The notes beneath the pieces were generated by a model, which was not told the DNA's origin, ran no database searches, and was given only the letters and a program-made list of their open reading frames with translations. 64,000 nt of DNA from Azospirillum sp. B21 (GTDB taxonomy: Bacteria > Pseudomonadota > Alphaproteobacteria > Azospirillales > Azospirillaceae): the NCBI RefSeq assembly GCF_008364825.1, contig NZ_VTTO01000023.1, forward strand, positions 1 to 64,000, read 5' to 3'. This document shows, in pieces, positions 8,979 to 16,415 of this stretch; the first letter of the stretch is position 1, and each line of letters starts with the position of its first letter. The position numbers and the translations under genes were made by a program.

Positions 8979-9967
8979 GCGGGCCGGACCCCGTCACGAT
9001 AGGGAGCGCATCCATGCTGACCGAAACGGCCACGATCCCGACGGCCCTTGCCAGCCGGTACCTGCAGCAGCTCTGCAAGCATTTCGCCCACAAGATCGCG
9101 GTGCGGTACGACGCCGCCAGTGGTGAGGCGGAATTCCCCTGGGGACGCTGCGCGATGACGGCCTCCGACGGCCTGCTGACCCTGCGGGCCGAGGCGGCGG
9201 ACGCCGAGGCGCTGGCCCGCGTCAAGGCGGTGGTGGACGACCATCTGGTCCGCTTCGCCTGGAAGGAGGGGCTGAAGCCGGACTGGACTCCCGCCGGCTG
9301 ACGCCCCCAGGTCCGACACCGGCCGGTCCGGATCCCGGCGATCCTCACCGGCCGCCGGATCCGCCAGCCGGCACCGCGCCAGTTCCCGCTGCCGCTCGGC
9401 CAGCGCCGCTTCGCGGGCACGGGCACGGCGGCGCTGCTCTTCGGTGCGGGCGCGCAATTGCTGTTCCTGCCGCAGGCGCGAGGCCAGACGCCGCAGATCG
9501 TCGGCGGCCCGGCTCTCCCCCACCGCCGGCAGGGCAGCCAGAGCGTCGCGGAAATCGCCCAGGGTCGGGAAGCGGCTCCATCCGCTGCGGAAATTCGACC
9601 AGACGGCGTCGAAGGTCGCCATCCAGCGGTCGGCCGGCCAATCGGCCATCGCCCGCACGTCGGCCTCCAGCAGCTCGGCGTCCGGCAGTTCCAGCGCGAA
9701 GCGGTCGGCCAGCTTTTCCAGCCCGATCAGCACATTCTCGATGCCTATCGGCGGCGTCAGAGTACCAATGGCCTGCTCCACCCGCTCGGCCAGCGCCCCG
9801 ATCTCGTCGGGTGACAGATCCTGCGTCTCGAACCGCAGGTCGGCGACCTCAAGACTGGCCAGCGAGGCGAAGGCGCAGGGCAGCGAGGGTTTCGCGGTTG
9901 CGGATGGCAGCATTGGACCCGGCATCGGGCGCGGATCCGCTGCGGGGAAGGATGGAACGGCGGTCAT
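8951..9967 (-). CDS. Possible replication-associated (helicase-loader-like) protein
   Basis: An open frame of up to 338 residues downstream of, and overlapping by 119 bases, the HTH gene at 9849-10643. The middle part looks like real protein: predicted helices with VEQAIGTLTP, then DVRAMADWPADRWMATFDAVWSNFRSGWSRFPTLGDFRDAL. That tryptophan-rich stretch ending in FPTLGDF resembles the C-terminal part of phage and plasmid DnaT or lambda-P-like replication proteins. A charged coiled-coil region, RLRQEQQLRARTEEQRRRARAREAALAERQRE, follows. After about 9350 the frame has no recognisable character and runs antisense through the whole DUF2218 gene, so the true end may be nearer 9350. The start at 9967 is a choice among several. 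I am not sure of the function. Confidence 0.4.
   Translation of the reverse strand: MTAVPSFPAADPRPMPGPMLPSATAKPSLPCAFASLASLEVADLRFETQDLSPDEIGALAERVEQAIGTLTPPIGIENVLIGLEKLADRFALELPDAELLEADVRAMADWPADRWMATFDAVWSNFRSGWSRFPTLGDFRDALAALPAVGESRAADDLRRLASRLRQEQQLRARTEEQRRRARAREAALAERQRELARCRLADPAAGEDRRDPDRPVSDLGASAGGSPVRLQPLLPGEADQMVVHHRLDAGQRLGVRRLGPQGQQAVGGRHRAASPGEFRLTTGGVVPHRDLVGEMLAELLQVPAGKGRRDRGRFGQHGCAPYRDGVRPAQNLTVEVR
9014..9301 (+). CDS. DUF2218 family protein
   Basis: A 95-residue cytoplasmic protein that I recognise as DUF2218 from the conserved opening TALASRYLQQLCKHFAHKI followed by a short acidic region and a GLL-LRAEA strand, then an alpha/beta C-terminal half. No biochemical role is established for the family as far as I know; members commonly lie beside siderophore-uptake genes, as here, immediately after a TonB-dependent receptor. 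The ATG at 9014 follows GGGAGCG. An open frame on the opposite strand runs right through this gene, which is discussed in the findings. Confidence 0.8.
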   Translation: MLTETATIPTALASRYLQQLCKHFAHKIAVRYDAASGEAEFPWGRCAMTASDGLLTLRAEAADAEALARVKAVVDDHLVRFAWKEGLKPDWTPAG

Positions 9968-10643
9968 GGCGGGGCTCCCGGCGATGGTTGCGAACGGCGG
10001 ACGGAATGGACGGAGAGGCTTCGGCGGCGGGGTCGCGGGACACATCGGGCGGAGCGACCAGTTCCCGGAGGATCCAGCGCCGCCATGCGGCCCCCGGATC
10101 CGGCGGGCGGTAGCCGTTGCGGGTATGCGCCTTGCGGCACCACGCCACGAACTTCGCGGTCACCCGGCCGGCATCGACCTCCGGACGTTCCAGCGCCGCC
10201 CAGGCGAGATCGGCGGCATCGGGCTGCCAGTCGGCGGGCAATGCCTCATCCTGCCGCGCATCCTTCCCACCCGATTGGGAGGAGGAGGAATCAGGATTCT
10301 GGGATTCCAAGGAGAAGCCGGCCGGCGAACCGCCGATGTCAGCCGGCTGACAGGACAGGCCGGCGGTGACGCCCTCCATACCCGTCAGCCGATAGGCGAA
10401 ACCGCGCAGGCCGCGCCGCGACTGGGCGCAGACCAGCGCAGCCGACGGCGCCTGCAGGCCCTTCAGCACGGCATTGAACCAGGCACGGCTTTGCCCAAGC
10501 TCCTCCGCCAGTTCACCTTGCGTGGCGGTGCAGACACCGTCGCGGTCGGCATGGGCATAGAGCGCGGACAACACCGCGATGTCGGCGGCCTGGATGCCGG
10601 GCACGGCAATCCAGCGCCTGTACATGTCGATGTATGGCTTCAT
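9849..10643 (-). CDS. HTH domain protein near the replication origin
   Basis: A 264-residue protein whose first 75 residues look like the winged-helix domain of plasmid and phage replication proteins: IQAADIAVLSALYAHADRDGVCTATQGELAEELGQSRAWFNAVLKGLQ reads as helix, then wing, then recognition helix. The rest is low complexity (runs of S, P, D) with one ordered patch near VDAGRVTAKFVAWCRKAH and a WRRWILREL motif. It lies just left of the iteron array and points away from repA, and it is followed by an overlapping open frame that also looks replication-associated. I infer a role in replication or its control; no defined family name can be given. No clear Shine-Dalgarno sequence precedes the ATG. 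Confidence 0.6.
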   Translation of the reverse strand: MKPYIDMYRRWIAVPGIQAADIAVLSALYAHADRDGVCTATQGELAEELGQSRAWFNAVLKGLQAPSAALVCAQSRRGLRGFAYRLTGMEGVTAGLSCQPADIGGSPAGFSLESQNPDSSSSQSGGKDARQDEALPADWQPDAADLAWAALERPEVDAGRVTAKFVAWCRKAHTRNGYRPPDPGAAWRRWILRELVAPPDVSRDPAAEASPSIPSAVRNHRREPRHDRRSILPRSGSAPDAGSNAAIRNRETLAALRLRLAGQS

Positions 10644-10649
10644 TGAGAC

Positions 10650-10840
10650 ACCCGTCTGTCGGTCGATCCGTGGACGGGTGGAGACAAGGGGAGAGCGTCG
10701 ACGGACTCGGGATGAATCCGCTTGGCATCACGGGGCTGCCCTGCCATCATGGAGTCGCCAAACCGCCAGATGTGGGGTGCCCGGGTTTCCCTCGGTCTCC
10801 TCCGTCCGACACGAAGGGCCCGGAGCAATCCGGGCCTTTT
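10650..10840 (+). ncRNA. Candidate small RNA upstream of the replication origin
   Basis: There is no gene on the plus strand here, yet a good intrinsic terminator ends the stretch at 10817-10840. A 5' inverted repeat, ACCCGT...ACGGGT, at the start of the region would give an RNA of roughly 190 bases with a hairpin at each end. Its place next to an iteron origin fits a plasmid control RNA. No promoter was identified, so this stays tentative. Confidence 0.25.
10817..10840 (+). terminator. Orphan intrinsic terminator
   Basis: A 7-bp stem GGCCCGG/CCGGGCC with loop AGCAAT is followed by TTTTGTG. No plus-strand gene lies upstream within a kilobase, so it must end a non-coding transcript or shield the origin from read-through. 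Confidence 0.65.
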
Positions 10841-11109
10841 GTGTTTGCGGAGGTCGGTCCTCCGTTACGTCATGATGCTCTCCTTCAAGGTGCAGCAAAC
10901 CGTGGCGCCGGCCAGAAACTGGCATGGACGCAGGTTGATGGCGTGAGGGCGGTTTTCGCCCGTTTTTTGAAATGTGTACGTGCCGTTGCGCGTCTGTCCA
11001 CGGTCTTCGGAAAGTGGCACATCAGCGACGCTGCAATGGGCGGCGGCGGGATTCTTCGGTGGGAATCAATCGCTTATGGCGGCATGTCGTCGGCTGTCCC
11101 GTTGCGGGT

Positions 11110-11622
11110 GTCGCCGTTGTGCCGAAAGATTCGGGTCCGAACGTCGCCGTTCTGCCGAAAGATTCTTGAGAATGAGAGCTTTGTGTCGGCCGGATCCTGG
11201 TTCCGAACGTCGCCGTTCTGCCGAATAATGGAGCCCTCCCCTCCCCCACTCCACCACCAGCCGGCCAGAATCGGCGGAGAATCGGGCGGGAATCGGCCCT
11301 CCGGCGGATCGTCCGAACGTCGTCGTTCTGCCAGTCAGGGGCCGTTCAGGGGGCATTCCGACCCTGACCCGGGCAGTGATGCAGCATTATAACCGAGCAG
11401 AAACAATCACTTATGATGAACGCTGCCCATCCCGCCACCCTCCGGCACGGCAGAACGCAGACGTTGACGCTGTCACCGGCCGGGTGAGAGTCCTCGGACG
11501 CACGCCCGAACGCCTCTCGTCGCCTCCCGCCAGCCCCGATCGGGAAAACTGGCAGAACGGCGACGTTCGCAGGAGCAAATCGCGCCGTTGACGGGAATCT
11601 TTCGGCAGAACGGCGACGTTTG
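11110..11622. repeat. Iteron array, 4 direct plus 3 inverted copies
   Basis: The core motif is CGAACGTCGCCGTTCTGCCG. Plus-strand copies lie at about 11110-11132 (degenerate), 11137-11165, 11203-11228 and 11313-11333. Minus-strand copies lie at about 11449-11467 (degenerate), 11551-11570 and 11595-11622. The second and last copies share an extra AAAGATTC arm. The minus-strand copies adjoin repA and may serve repA autoregulation, which is inference from their place. Confidence 0.85.
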
Positions 11623-11652
11623 AGCCGGAGCTGTGGAACAGAGGGGCGGGCT

Positions 11653-11661
11653 TGTGGATTA
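11653..11661 (-). promoter_or_regulatory. DnaA-box-like site
   Basis: TGTGGATTA on the plus strand matches the DnaA box (TGTGGATAA on this strand) at 8 of 9 positions. It sits between the last iteron and the repA start, where a DnaA site is expected in an iteron origin. Confidence 0.4.
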
Positions 11662-11707
11662 TGGCTGCAACCCATTTGAAGCCGCACAGCACCCGCGGAG
11701 AGATCGC

Positions 11708-12655
11708 ATGTCCCAGACCACCAACGCCGAGCTGCTCGACCGGCCGCTGCAATTGGCTCTGCGGCTCGATTCACCGCTGACCGGCGATGTCCAGAACGAC
11801 CGCCACATGATGGTCTACAGCCTGTTCGGCCTGTCGAAGGACAAGGCGGAATCGCTGCCGACCTATGACGACGGCAAGGTGCGGATCGAGGTGCGGGCGC
11901 CGAAGAATGTCGGCGTCGCCACCATCTGGGACAAGGCGGTGCTGCTCTACGCCATCTCTCTGCTGCGCGAGAAGATGGAATCGGGCAAGGGTCCGTCCAA
12001 GCTGGGCGAGCTTCACTTCACCACCAGCGACCTCCAGCGCATCGTCGGCAAGACCGCCGGCGGCAGCGCCTATGACAAGATCGAAGGAGCGCTGGAACGG
12101 CTGCAGGGTACGCAGATCAAGACCAACCTGGAAACCGGCGGGGAGGGCGAAAGCGGCGCCTTCTCGTGGATTTCCGACTACAAGCTGCTCTACCAGCGCA
12201 AGAAGGACGGCGAGCGCGCGGTGCGCGGGTTGAAGCTGACCTTGTCGGGCTGGGTCACGCGCGCGGCGCTGGGCCACAATCTGCTGAGCTACGACGACCA
12301 GTATTTCGCGCTGAAGCCGGTGGAGAAGCGGCTCTACGAGATCGCGCGCGCCCACCTCGCCCGCGGCCATGCCTTCTGGATGGCGTTGGAGCCGCTGCGC
12401 AAACGCGTCGGCTCCGACAACGACCTGCGCAAGTTCAAGAACGCGCTGGGTCCGGTCCTGGCCGCCGACCGCATTCCCGGCTACGGCGTGCGCATCGTCG
12501 AGACGGCGGAATACAAGGAGACGATGAAGGCGCGCGGCGCCGTTCTGGGCCGCGTGCTGAACGCCGACCTGCCGGTGCTGTTCTGGAAGAAGGACCAGGG
12601 CCAGCCCGAGAACTGGATCGACGTTCCCAAGGTGGAGTACGACGAGACGGTGTGA
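11708..12655 (+). CDS. repA: Replication initiator protein RepA (RPA family)
   Basis: A 315-residue plasmid replication initiator. Hallmarks are the N-terminal region NDRHMMVYSLFGLSKDK, the segment VRIEVRAPKNVGVATIWDKAVLLYAISLL, and SGWVTRAALGHNLLSYDDQYFALKPVEKRLYEIARAHL, which resemble the alphaproteobacterial RPA (replication protein A) initiators with two winged-helix units. It should bind the iterons just upstream and open the origin, together with DnaA. The ATG at 11708 is preferred to a longer frame starting at 11633, because the extra residues overlap the DnaA-box region and lack family character; GGAGAG lies 9 bases before it. parA and parB follow on the same strand. Confidence 0.9.
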   Translation: MSQTTNAELLDRPLQLALRLDSPLTGDVQNDRHMMVYSLFGLSKDKAESLPTYDDGKVRIEVRAPKNVGVATIWDKAVLLYAISLLREKMESGKGPSKLGELHFTTSDLQRIVGKTAGGSAYDKIEGALERLQGTQIKTNLETGGEGESGAFSWISDYKLLYQRKKDGERAVRGLKLTLSGWVTRAALGHNLLSYDDQYFALKPVEKRLYEIARAHLARGHAFWMALEPLRKRVGSDNDLRKFKNALGPVLAADRIPGYGVRIVETAEYKETMKARGAVLGRVLNADLPVLFWKKDQGQPENWIDVPKVEYDETV

Positions 12656-12748
12656 ATCTCCCCCTCCCCATCCGGTAGACACCCGTTGCCGGAGTGGCGA
12701 CGACTTGATAGGGTCGCCGCAACCGGTGCCGGGGCAGGAGGACGGGGC

Positions 12749-13771
12749 GTGACAGGGGAACAGTTGAAGGCGTTGCGGGAACGGCGCGGCCTGACCCAGA
12801 CGCAGATGGCGGCGTTCGTCAACGAACTCACCGGCCGCAAATACGACAAGCAGCGGCTGAGCAAGTGGGAGACCGGCAAGGAGGCCCTGCCCCGCGACGT
12901 GCTGGGACGGCTTCTGCTGCTGGATCTGGAACGGCCGGAAAGCCCCCTGCCCCGCCGCGGCACCACCGTCGCCGTCGGACTGCAGAAAGGCGGCACGGCC
13001 AAGACCGCGACCTCCATCAATCTCGCTTTCATCCTGGCGCGCGCCGGCAACCGCGTGCTGCTGGTCGATGCCGATCCGCAGGGCAACGCCACCGTGCATG
13101 TCGGCGTGCCGCAGACCGACGTGGTGGCGCTGACCGAGGCCGGGAAGGTCCTCTACCACGCGCTGATGGGCAAGACCCCGCTCGATGCGGTGATCCGACC
13201 GACCAGCGTCGAAGGGTTGGACGTCGTTCCGTCCAGCATCGCGCTGGCGAGCGCCGACACCGAGCTGCCGGGCAACCTGACCAACGCCCAGACCGCGCTG
13301 GCCGAGATGCTGGACGGCGTACGCGAGCGCTATGACGTGATCGTCATCGACTGCGCCCCCAACCTCGGCGCGGTGACCATCAACGCGCTGACTGCCGCCG
13401 ATTACGTGCTGGTGCCCTGCCAGGCGGAGCCGCACGCCATCCTCGGCGTCAGCGCCTTCCTCGACACCGTCGCGAAGATCCAGCGGCGGCTGAACCCGCG
13501 GCTGGAGGTGCTGGGCATCCTGCCGACCATGGTCAATCCGCGCCAGACCCAGGACAAGTCGTCGCTCGACGACATCCAGCGCCTGTGGGGCGACACCCGC
13601 CGCGTGTTCCCGCCGGTGCCGCGCGCGACCATCTACGCCCAGGCGGCCGGCGCCAACGTCATCACGCTGGATGCCGACATCGGCGCCCCCGGTGTGGAGA
13701 GCTATGCCGCCATCGCCGCCGCGCTGCTGACCGCCATGGGCCGCCTGCAGGAGACCGTCGATGCCGCCTAA
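12749..13771 (+). CDS. parA: ParA partition ATPase with N-terminal HTH
   Basis: A 340-residue ATPase that moves plasmid copies apart together with ParB. Residues 3-55 form an XRE-type helix-turn-helix (ALRERRGLTQTQMAAF, then KQRLSKWETG), as in type Ia ParA proteins that also repress their own operon. The ATPase begins near residue 73: deviant Walker A at 80-86 reads KGGTAKT, where KGGVGKT or KGGTGKT would be usual, and LLVDADPQGNATVH carries the next conserved aspartates. YDVIVIDCAPNLGAVTINAL follows. The GTG start at 12749 follows AGGAGGAC and removes 21 upstream residues that do not look like protein. The gene overlaps parB by 11 bases. Confidence 0.93.
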   Translation: MTGEQLKALRERRGLTQTQMAAFVNELTGRKYDKQRLSKWETGKEALPRDVLGRLLLLDLERPESPLPRRGTTVAVGLQKGGTAKTATSINLAFILARAGNRVLLVDADPQGNATVHVGVPQTDVVALTEAGKVLYHALMGKTPLDAVIRPTSVEGLDVVPSSIALASADTELPGNLTNAQTALAEMLDGVRERYDVIVIDCAPNLGAVTINALTAADYVLVPCQAEPHAILGVSAFLDTVAKIQRRLNPRLEVLGILPTMVNPRQTQDKSSLDDIQRLWGDTRRVFPPVPRATIYAQAAGANVITLDADIGAPGVESYAAIAAALLTAMGRLQETVDAA

Positions 13772-14615
13772 GAAGCTGACCCGCCAGACCGCCGCCACCG
13801 TGCTCCAGGCCAAGGAAGCCGGCTTTGCCGCCGAAACCGACCGCATGTTCGGACTGAGCGGTGTGTTGCCCCGGCTGGTCGAGGTCGATCTGGACGCCGT
13901 GGAGACCAACCCCGGCCAGCCGCGCACGGTCTTCGATGACGAGTCCCTGCGCTCGCTGGCGGACTCCATCGACCGTCACGGGTTGCAGCAACCGGTGCTG
14001 GTCCAGGAGGGGGCGGAAAAGGGCCGCTATCGGCTGGTTGCCGGCGAGCGGCGGCTGCGCGCCCACCGGCTGCTCGGCCGCGGCACCATCGCCGCGATCA
14101 TCACCAAGGGCCGTCCGGAAGAAATCGCGCTGATCGAGAATGTCCAGCGCGTGGATCTGGATGCCATCGACCTCGCCCGCGGCCTGTCCCAGCTGATCGA
14201 GGCGCATGGCTACACCCAGGCGGAGGTGGCGGCGGCCGTCGGCTGTTCGGAGGCCGAGGTGTCCAAGCGCCTGAAGGTGCTGCGCCTGCCCGAAGACATC
14301 CTGGCCGACTATCGCGCCAACCCGGACGCGGTCTCCCGCTCCGCCCTGGTCGAACTGGCCTTCGTCGAGGACGAGGCGGAGCTGCGCCGGCTTTGGCAGA
14401 CGGCCCGCACCGGCGGGTTGACGGTCGGTGCCGTGCGGGCGGCCCGTCCGGCGGCATCCTCCACGGCCGAGCCGATGCGGGTGCTGGGCAAGGCGATCAA
14501 CCGCATGGACAAGGATCTGGCCGCCATCGACACGGTCGCCCAATCCTTGCAGCGCGAACATCGCGAAAGGCTGCAGGCCCTGCGCGACCGCATCGATGCC
14601 CTGCTGAACGGCTGA
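13761..14615 (+). CDS. parB: ParB partition protein
   Basis: A 284-residue centromere-binding protein. It has the ParB/Srx domain with VETNPGQPRTVFDDESLRSLADSI, the AGERRLRAHRLLG box and IENVQRVDLDAIDLARG, in which the GERR and ENVQR motifs bind CTP in this family. The HTH that reads the centromere follows at TQAEVAAAVGCSEAEVSKRLK. The C-terminal 60 residues form a helical dimerisation region. It overlaps the end of parA, so the two are translated together. Two parS-like palindromes lie directly after its stop codon. Confidence 0.95.
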   Translation: MPPKKLTRQTAATVLQAKEAGFAAETDRMFGLSGVLPRLVEVDLDAVETNPGQPRTVFDDESLRSLADSIDRHGLQQPVLVQEGAEKGRYRLVAGERRLRAHRLLGRGTIAAIITKGRPEEIALIENVQRVDLDAIDLARGLSQLIEAHGYTQAEVAAAVGCSEAEVSKRLKVLRLPEDILADYRANPDAVSRSALVELAFVEDEAELRRLWQTARTGGLTVGAVRAARPAASSTAEPMRVLGKAINRMDKDLAAIDTVAQSLQREHRERLQALRDRIDALLNG

Positions 14616-14618
14616 GGG

Positions 14619-14632
14619 TTTCGAACGCGAAA
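14619..14632. promoter_or_regulatory. Candidate parS site 1
   Basis: The palindrome TTTCGAACGCGAAA starts four bases after the parB stop codon. It shares its 14-base core with site 2, 56 bases downstream; the arms of this copy are less complete. Confidence 0.6.
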
Positions 14633-14674
14633 GCACGTTTCAGTTGCTTCGGAGAGGACGCGCGACCGCCGGTT

Positions 14675-14692
14675 GCTTTCGAACGCGAAAGC
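14675..14692. promoter_or_regulatory. Candidate parS site 2
   Basis: GCTTTCGAACGCGAAAGC has perfect 7-base arms around AACG. Position just after parB, symmetry and duplication fit a plasmid centromere. It is unlike the chromosomal parS consensus, which fits a plasmid-specific ParB. Confidence 0.65.
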
Positions 14693-14773
14693 CTCTGGCG
14701 GTCGTCCAGGGTGACCGCCTGCCCTGCCCCATGGTAAGGATTGCCGGCAAGACTACGACGCGACGGATCAGCG

Positions 14774-16327
14774 ATGCCGGCTGTGCAGAGACGACATTTC
14801 CTTGGCGCGTTCGGAGGCTTTCTCGGAGCCGCCGCGCTGTCCGGCGCGCTGCCGCGGCCGGCGCTGGCCGCCGCCGGAGCCCTGCGCATCGGGCTGAAAT
14901 CCTTGCCGGCGGCGCTCAATCCGCTGACCGTCAGCGATCTGGTCGCGCGGCAGATCCTGGGCTCGATGTATGAAAGCCTGACCAGTGTCGATACGCAGGG
15001 CCGCATCCTGCCGGGTCTTGCCACCGCCTGGGAAGCCTCGGAGGACGCGCGGCGTTGGCGGCTGACGATCCGCGACGGCGTGACCTTCCACACCGGACGC
15101 CCCTTCACCGCCGTCGCCGTCAAACGCAGTTTCGAAGCGGCTCTGGCGGGTGACGGCGCCAACTTCGCGGTGCTGGCCCTGTCCAAGGTCCGCGGCTTTC
15201 GGGAATTGCGGGCAAAGACGACCAGCGGGTTGTCGGGCGTCACCGTGATCGACGACCGGACGCTGGAGGTGGTCTGCGACGAACCCAACGCCGTCTTCCC
15301 CTTCGCCCGCATCCACATCGTCGATGTCGAGGCGGCCGAGCAGGCCGGCCCCGACTGGTTCCGCACCATGTCGGCGGGCACCGGACCCTACCGGCTGGCC
15401 CGCTCGACCGAGGGCATCCGCATCGATGTGGAGGCCAATCCCGGCTGGCGCGGCGGTGCCGTCCCATTCGAGCGGGTGTCCTTCCTCGCCACCGGCATCG
15501 GCAATGACGGCATCACGCTGTTCAACGACAGCCAGATCGATTTCACCTTCGTCGACACCGATGCGTTGCGCGGGGTGATGGACGATCCCGGCTTCAAGCG
15601 GTCGCTGACCAACGTGCAGCGGATGCAGATGCGGGTGGTGGCGCTTGATCTGCGCCGGGTGAAGGCCTTTGCCGATCTCCGGGTCCGCCGGGCGATGTCG
15701 CTGCTGATCGACCGCAACGCGGTGGCGGAGCGCTTCTTCCGCGGCGTGGCTGCCGTCCATAACGGCGTCGTTCCGCCGGCTCTGCTGTCGAACGAAAAGC
15801 TGGAGCCGCTCGTCTACGACCCGACGCTGGCGGCGCGCCTGCTGGAAGAGGCGGGCTATCCGGCGGGGCGTGGCATCGATCCCTTCACGGTCAGCGTCAT
15901 TCCGGAATACCGGCGCGAGTTCGTCTATTACGTGTCGCAATGGAACAATGCCGGCATTCCGGCGAAGCTGGTCACCGCCCCGCGGCAGGAATTCATCGCC
16001 CGCTCTCGCCGGCGCGACTACGATTCCTTCCTGTTCGGCTGGACCGCCACCTACCCCGACCCGATGAACTTCCTGGACGAGCTGTTCAGCAGCCGCAGCC
16101 GCTTCAATCCCGTCGGCTGGTCCAATGCGGAGTTCGACGGCTTGGTCGAACGCGCGATGGCCATCGCGGACCCCGACCGCCGCGCCGAGGTCTACAAGGA
16201 CGCCGAGTGCCTGGTGATGAAGGACATGCCGGTGATCCCGCTGGTGGTGCCGGATTACGTGGCTCTGCGCGGCAACGTGCTGAGCGACAATTTCATCACG
16301 CCGTTCGGCGGCCTCAACTTCGGCTGA
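14774..16327 (+). CDS. ABC transporter family-5 solute-binding protein
   Basis: A 517-residue periplasmic binding protein of the peptide/nickel/opine family (SBP family 5). The start at 14774 yields RRHFLGAFGGFLGAAALSG, a twin-arginine signal, with likely cleavage near ALAAA. The mature protein shows the family pattern: LRIGLKSLPAALNPLTVSD, SMYESLTSVDTQGRILPGLATAWE, and WRLTIRDGVTFHTGRPFTA. The C-terminal lobe has KDMPVIPLVVPDYVALR. It normally delivers peptides or similar ligands to a Dpp/Opp-type permease, but no permease or ATPase genes adjoin it, so its partners must be elsewhere. The gene is unrelated to the partition operon upstream and ends at a strong bidirectional terminator. Confidence 0.85.
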   Translation: MPAVQRRHFLGAFGGFLGAAALSGALPRPALAAAGALRIGLKSLPAALNPLTVSDLVARQILGSMYESLTSVDTQGRILPGLATAWEASEDARRWRLTIRDGVTFHTGRPFTAVAVKRSFEAALAGDGANFAVLALSKVRGFRELRAKTTSGLSGVTVIDDRTLEVVCDEPNAVFPFARIHIVDVEAAEQAGPDWFRTMSAGTGPYRLARSTEGIRIDVEANPGWRGGAVPFERVSFLATGIGNDGITLFNDSQIDFTFVDTDALRGVMDDPGFKRSLTNVQRMQMRVVALDLRRVKAFADLRVRRAMSLLIDRNAVAERFFRGVAAVHNGVVPPALLSNEKLEPLVYDPTLAARLLEEAGYPAGRGIDPFTVSVIPEYRREFVYYVSQWNNAGIPAKLVTAPRQEFIARSRRRDYDSFLFGWTATYPDPMNFLDELFSSRSRFNPVGWSNAEFDGLVERAMAIADPDRRAEVYKDAECLVMKDMPVIPLVVPDYVALRGNVLSDNFITPFGGLNFG

Positions 16328-16357
16328 ACCGGCATAGGGCAGGGTGACGCGGGCAAG

Positions 16358-16394
16358 AAAAAAGCCCCTGTCCGGCTGACGGACAGGGGCTTTT
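16358..16394. terminator. Bidirectional intrinsic terminator
   Basis: An 11-bp stem GCCCCTGTCCG/CGGACAGGGGC with loop GCTGA is flanked by six A on the left and TTTT on the right. It serves the solute-binding protein gene and the convergent gene ending at 16416. Confidence 0.9.
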
Positions 16395-16415
16395 CGCTGA
16401 AGCCGCCGGGTAGCG

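Larger units (their letters stand above)
11100..11665. other. Iteron-type replication origin
   Basis: This gene-free stretch before repA holds seven copies of one 20-base motif: four in plus orientation, then an A/T-rich patch (about 11379-11422), then three in minus orientation, then a DnaA-box-like site. Iterons bound by the initiator, an A/T-rich opening element and a DnaA box are the standard parts of theta-type plasmid origins. The extent is my estimate from the repeats. Confidence 0.75.

Noticed and set aside
10634..11392. Open frame of 252 codons across the origin
   Set aside because: It crosses the iterons and the terminator, has no domain, and its start overlaps the neighbouring HTH gene; the iterons explain the sequence.
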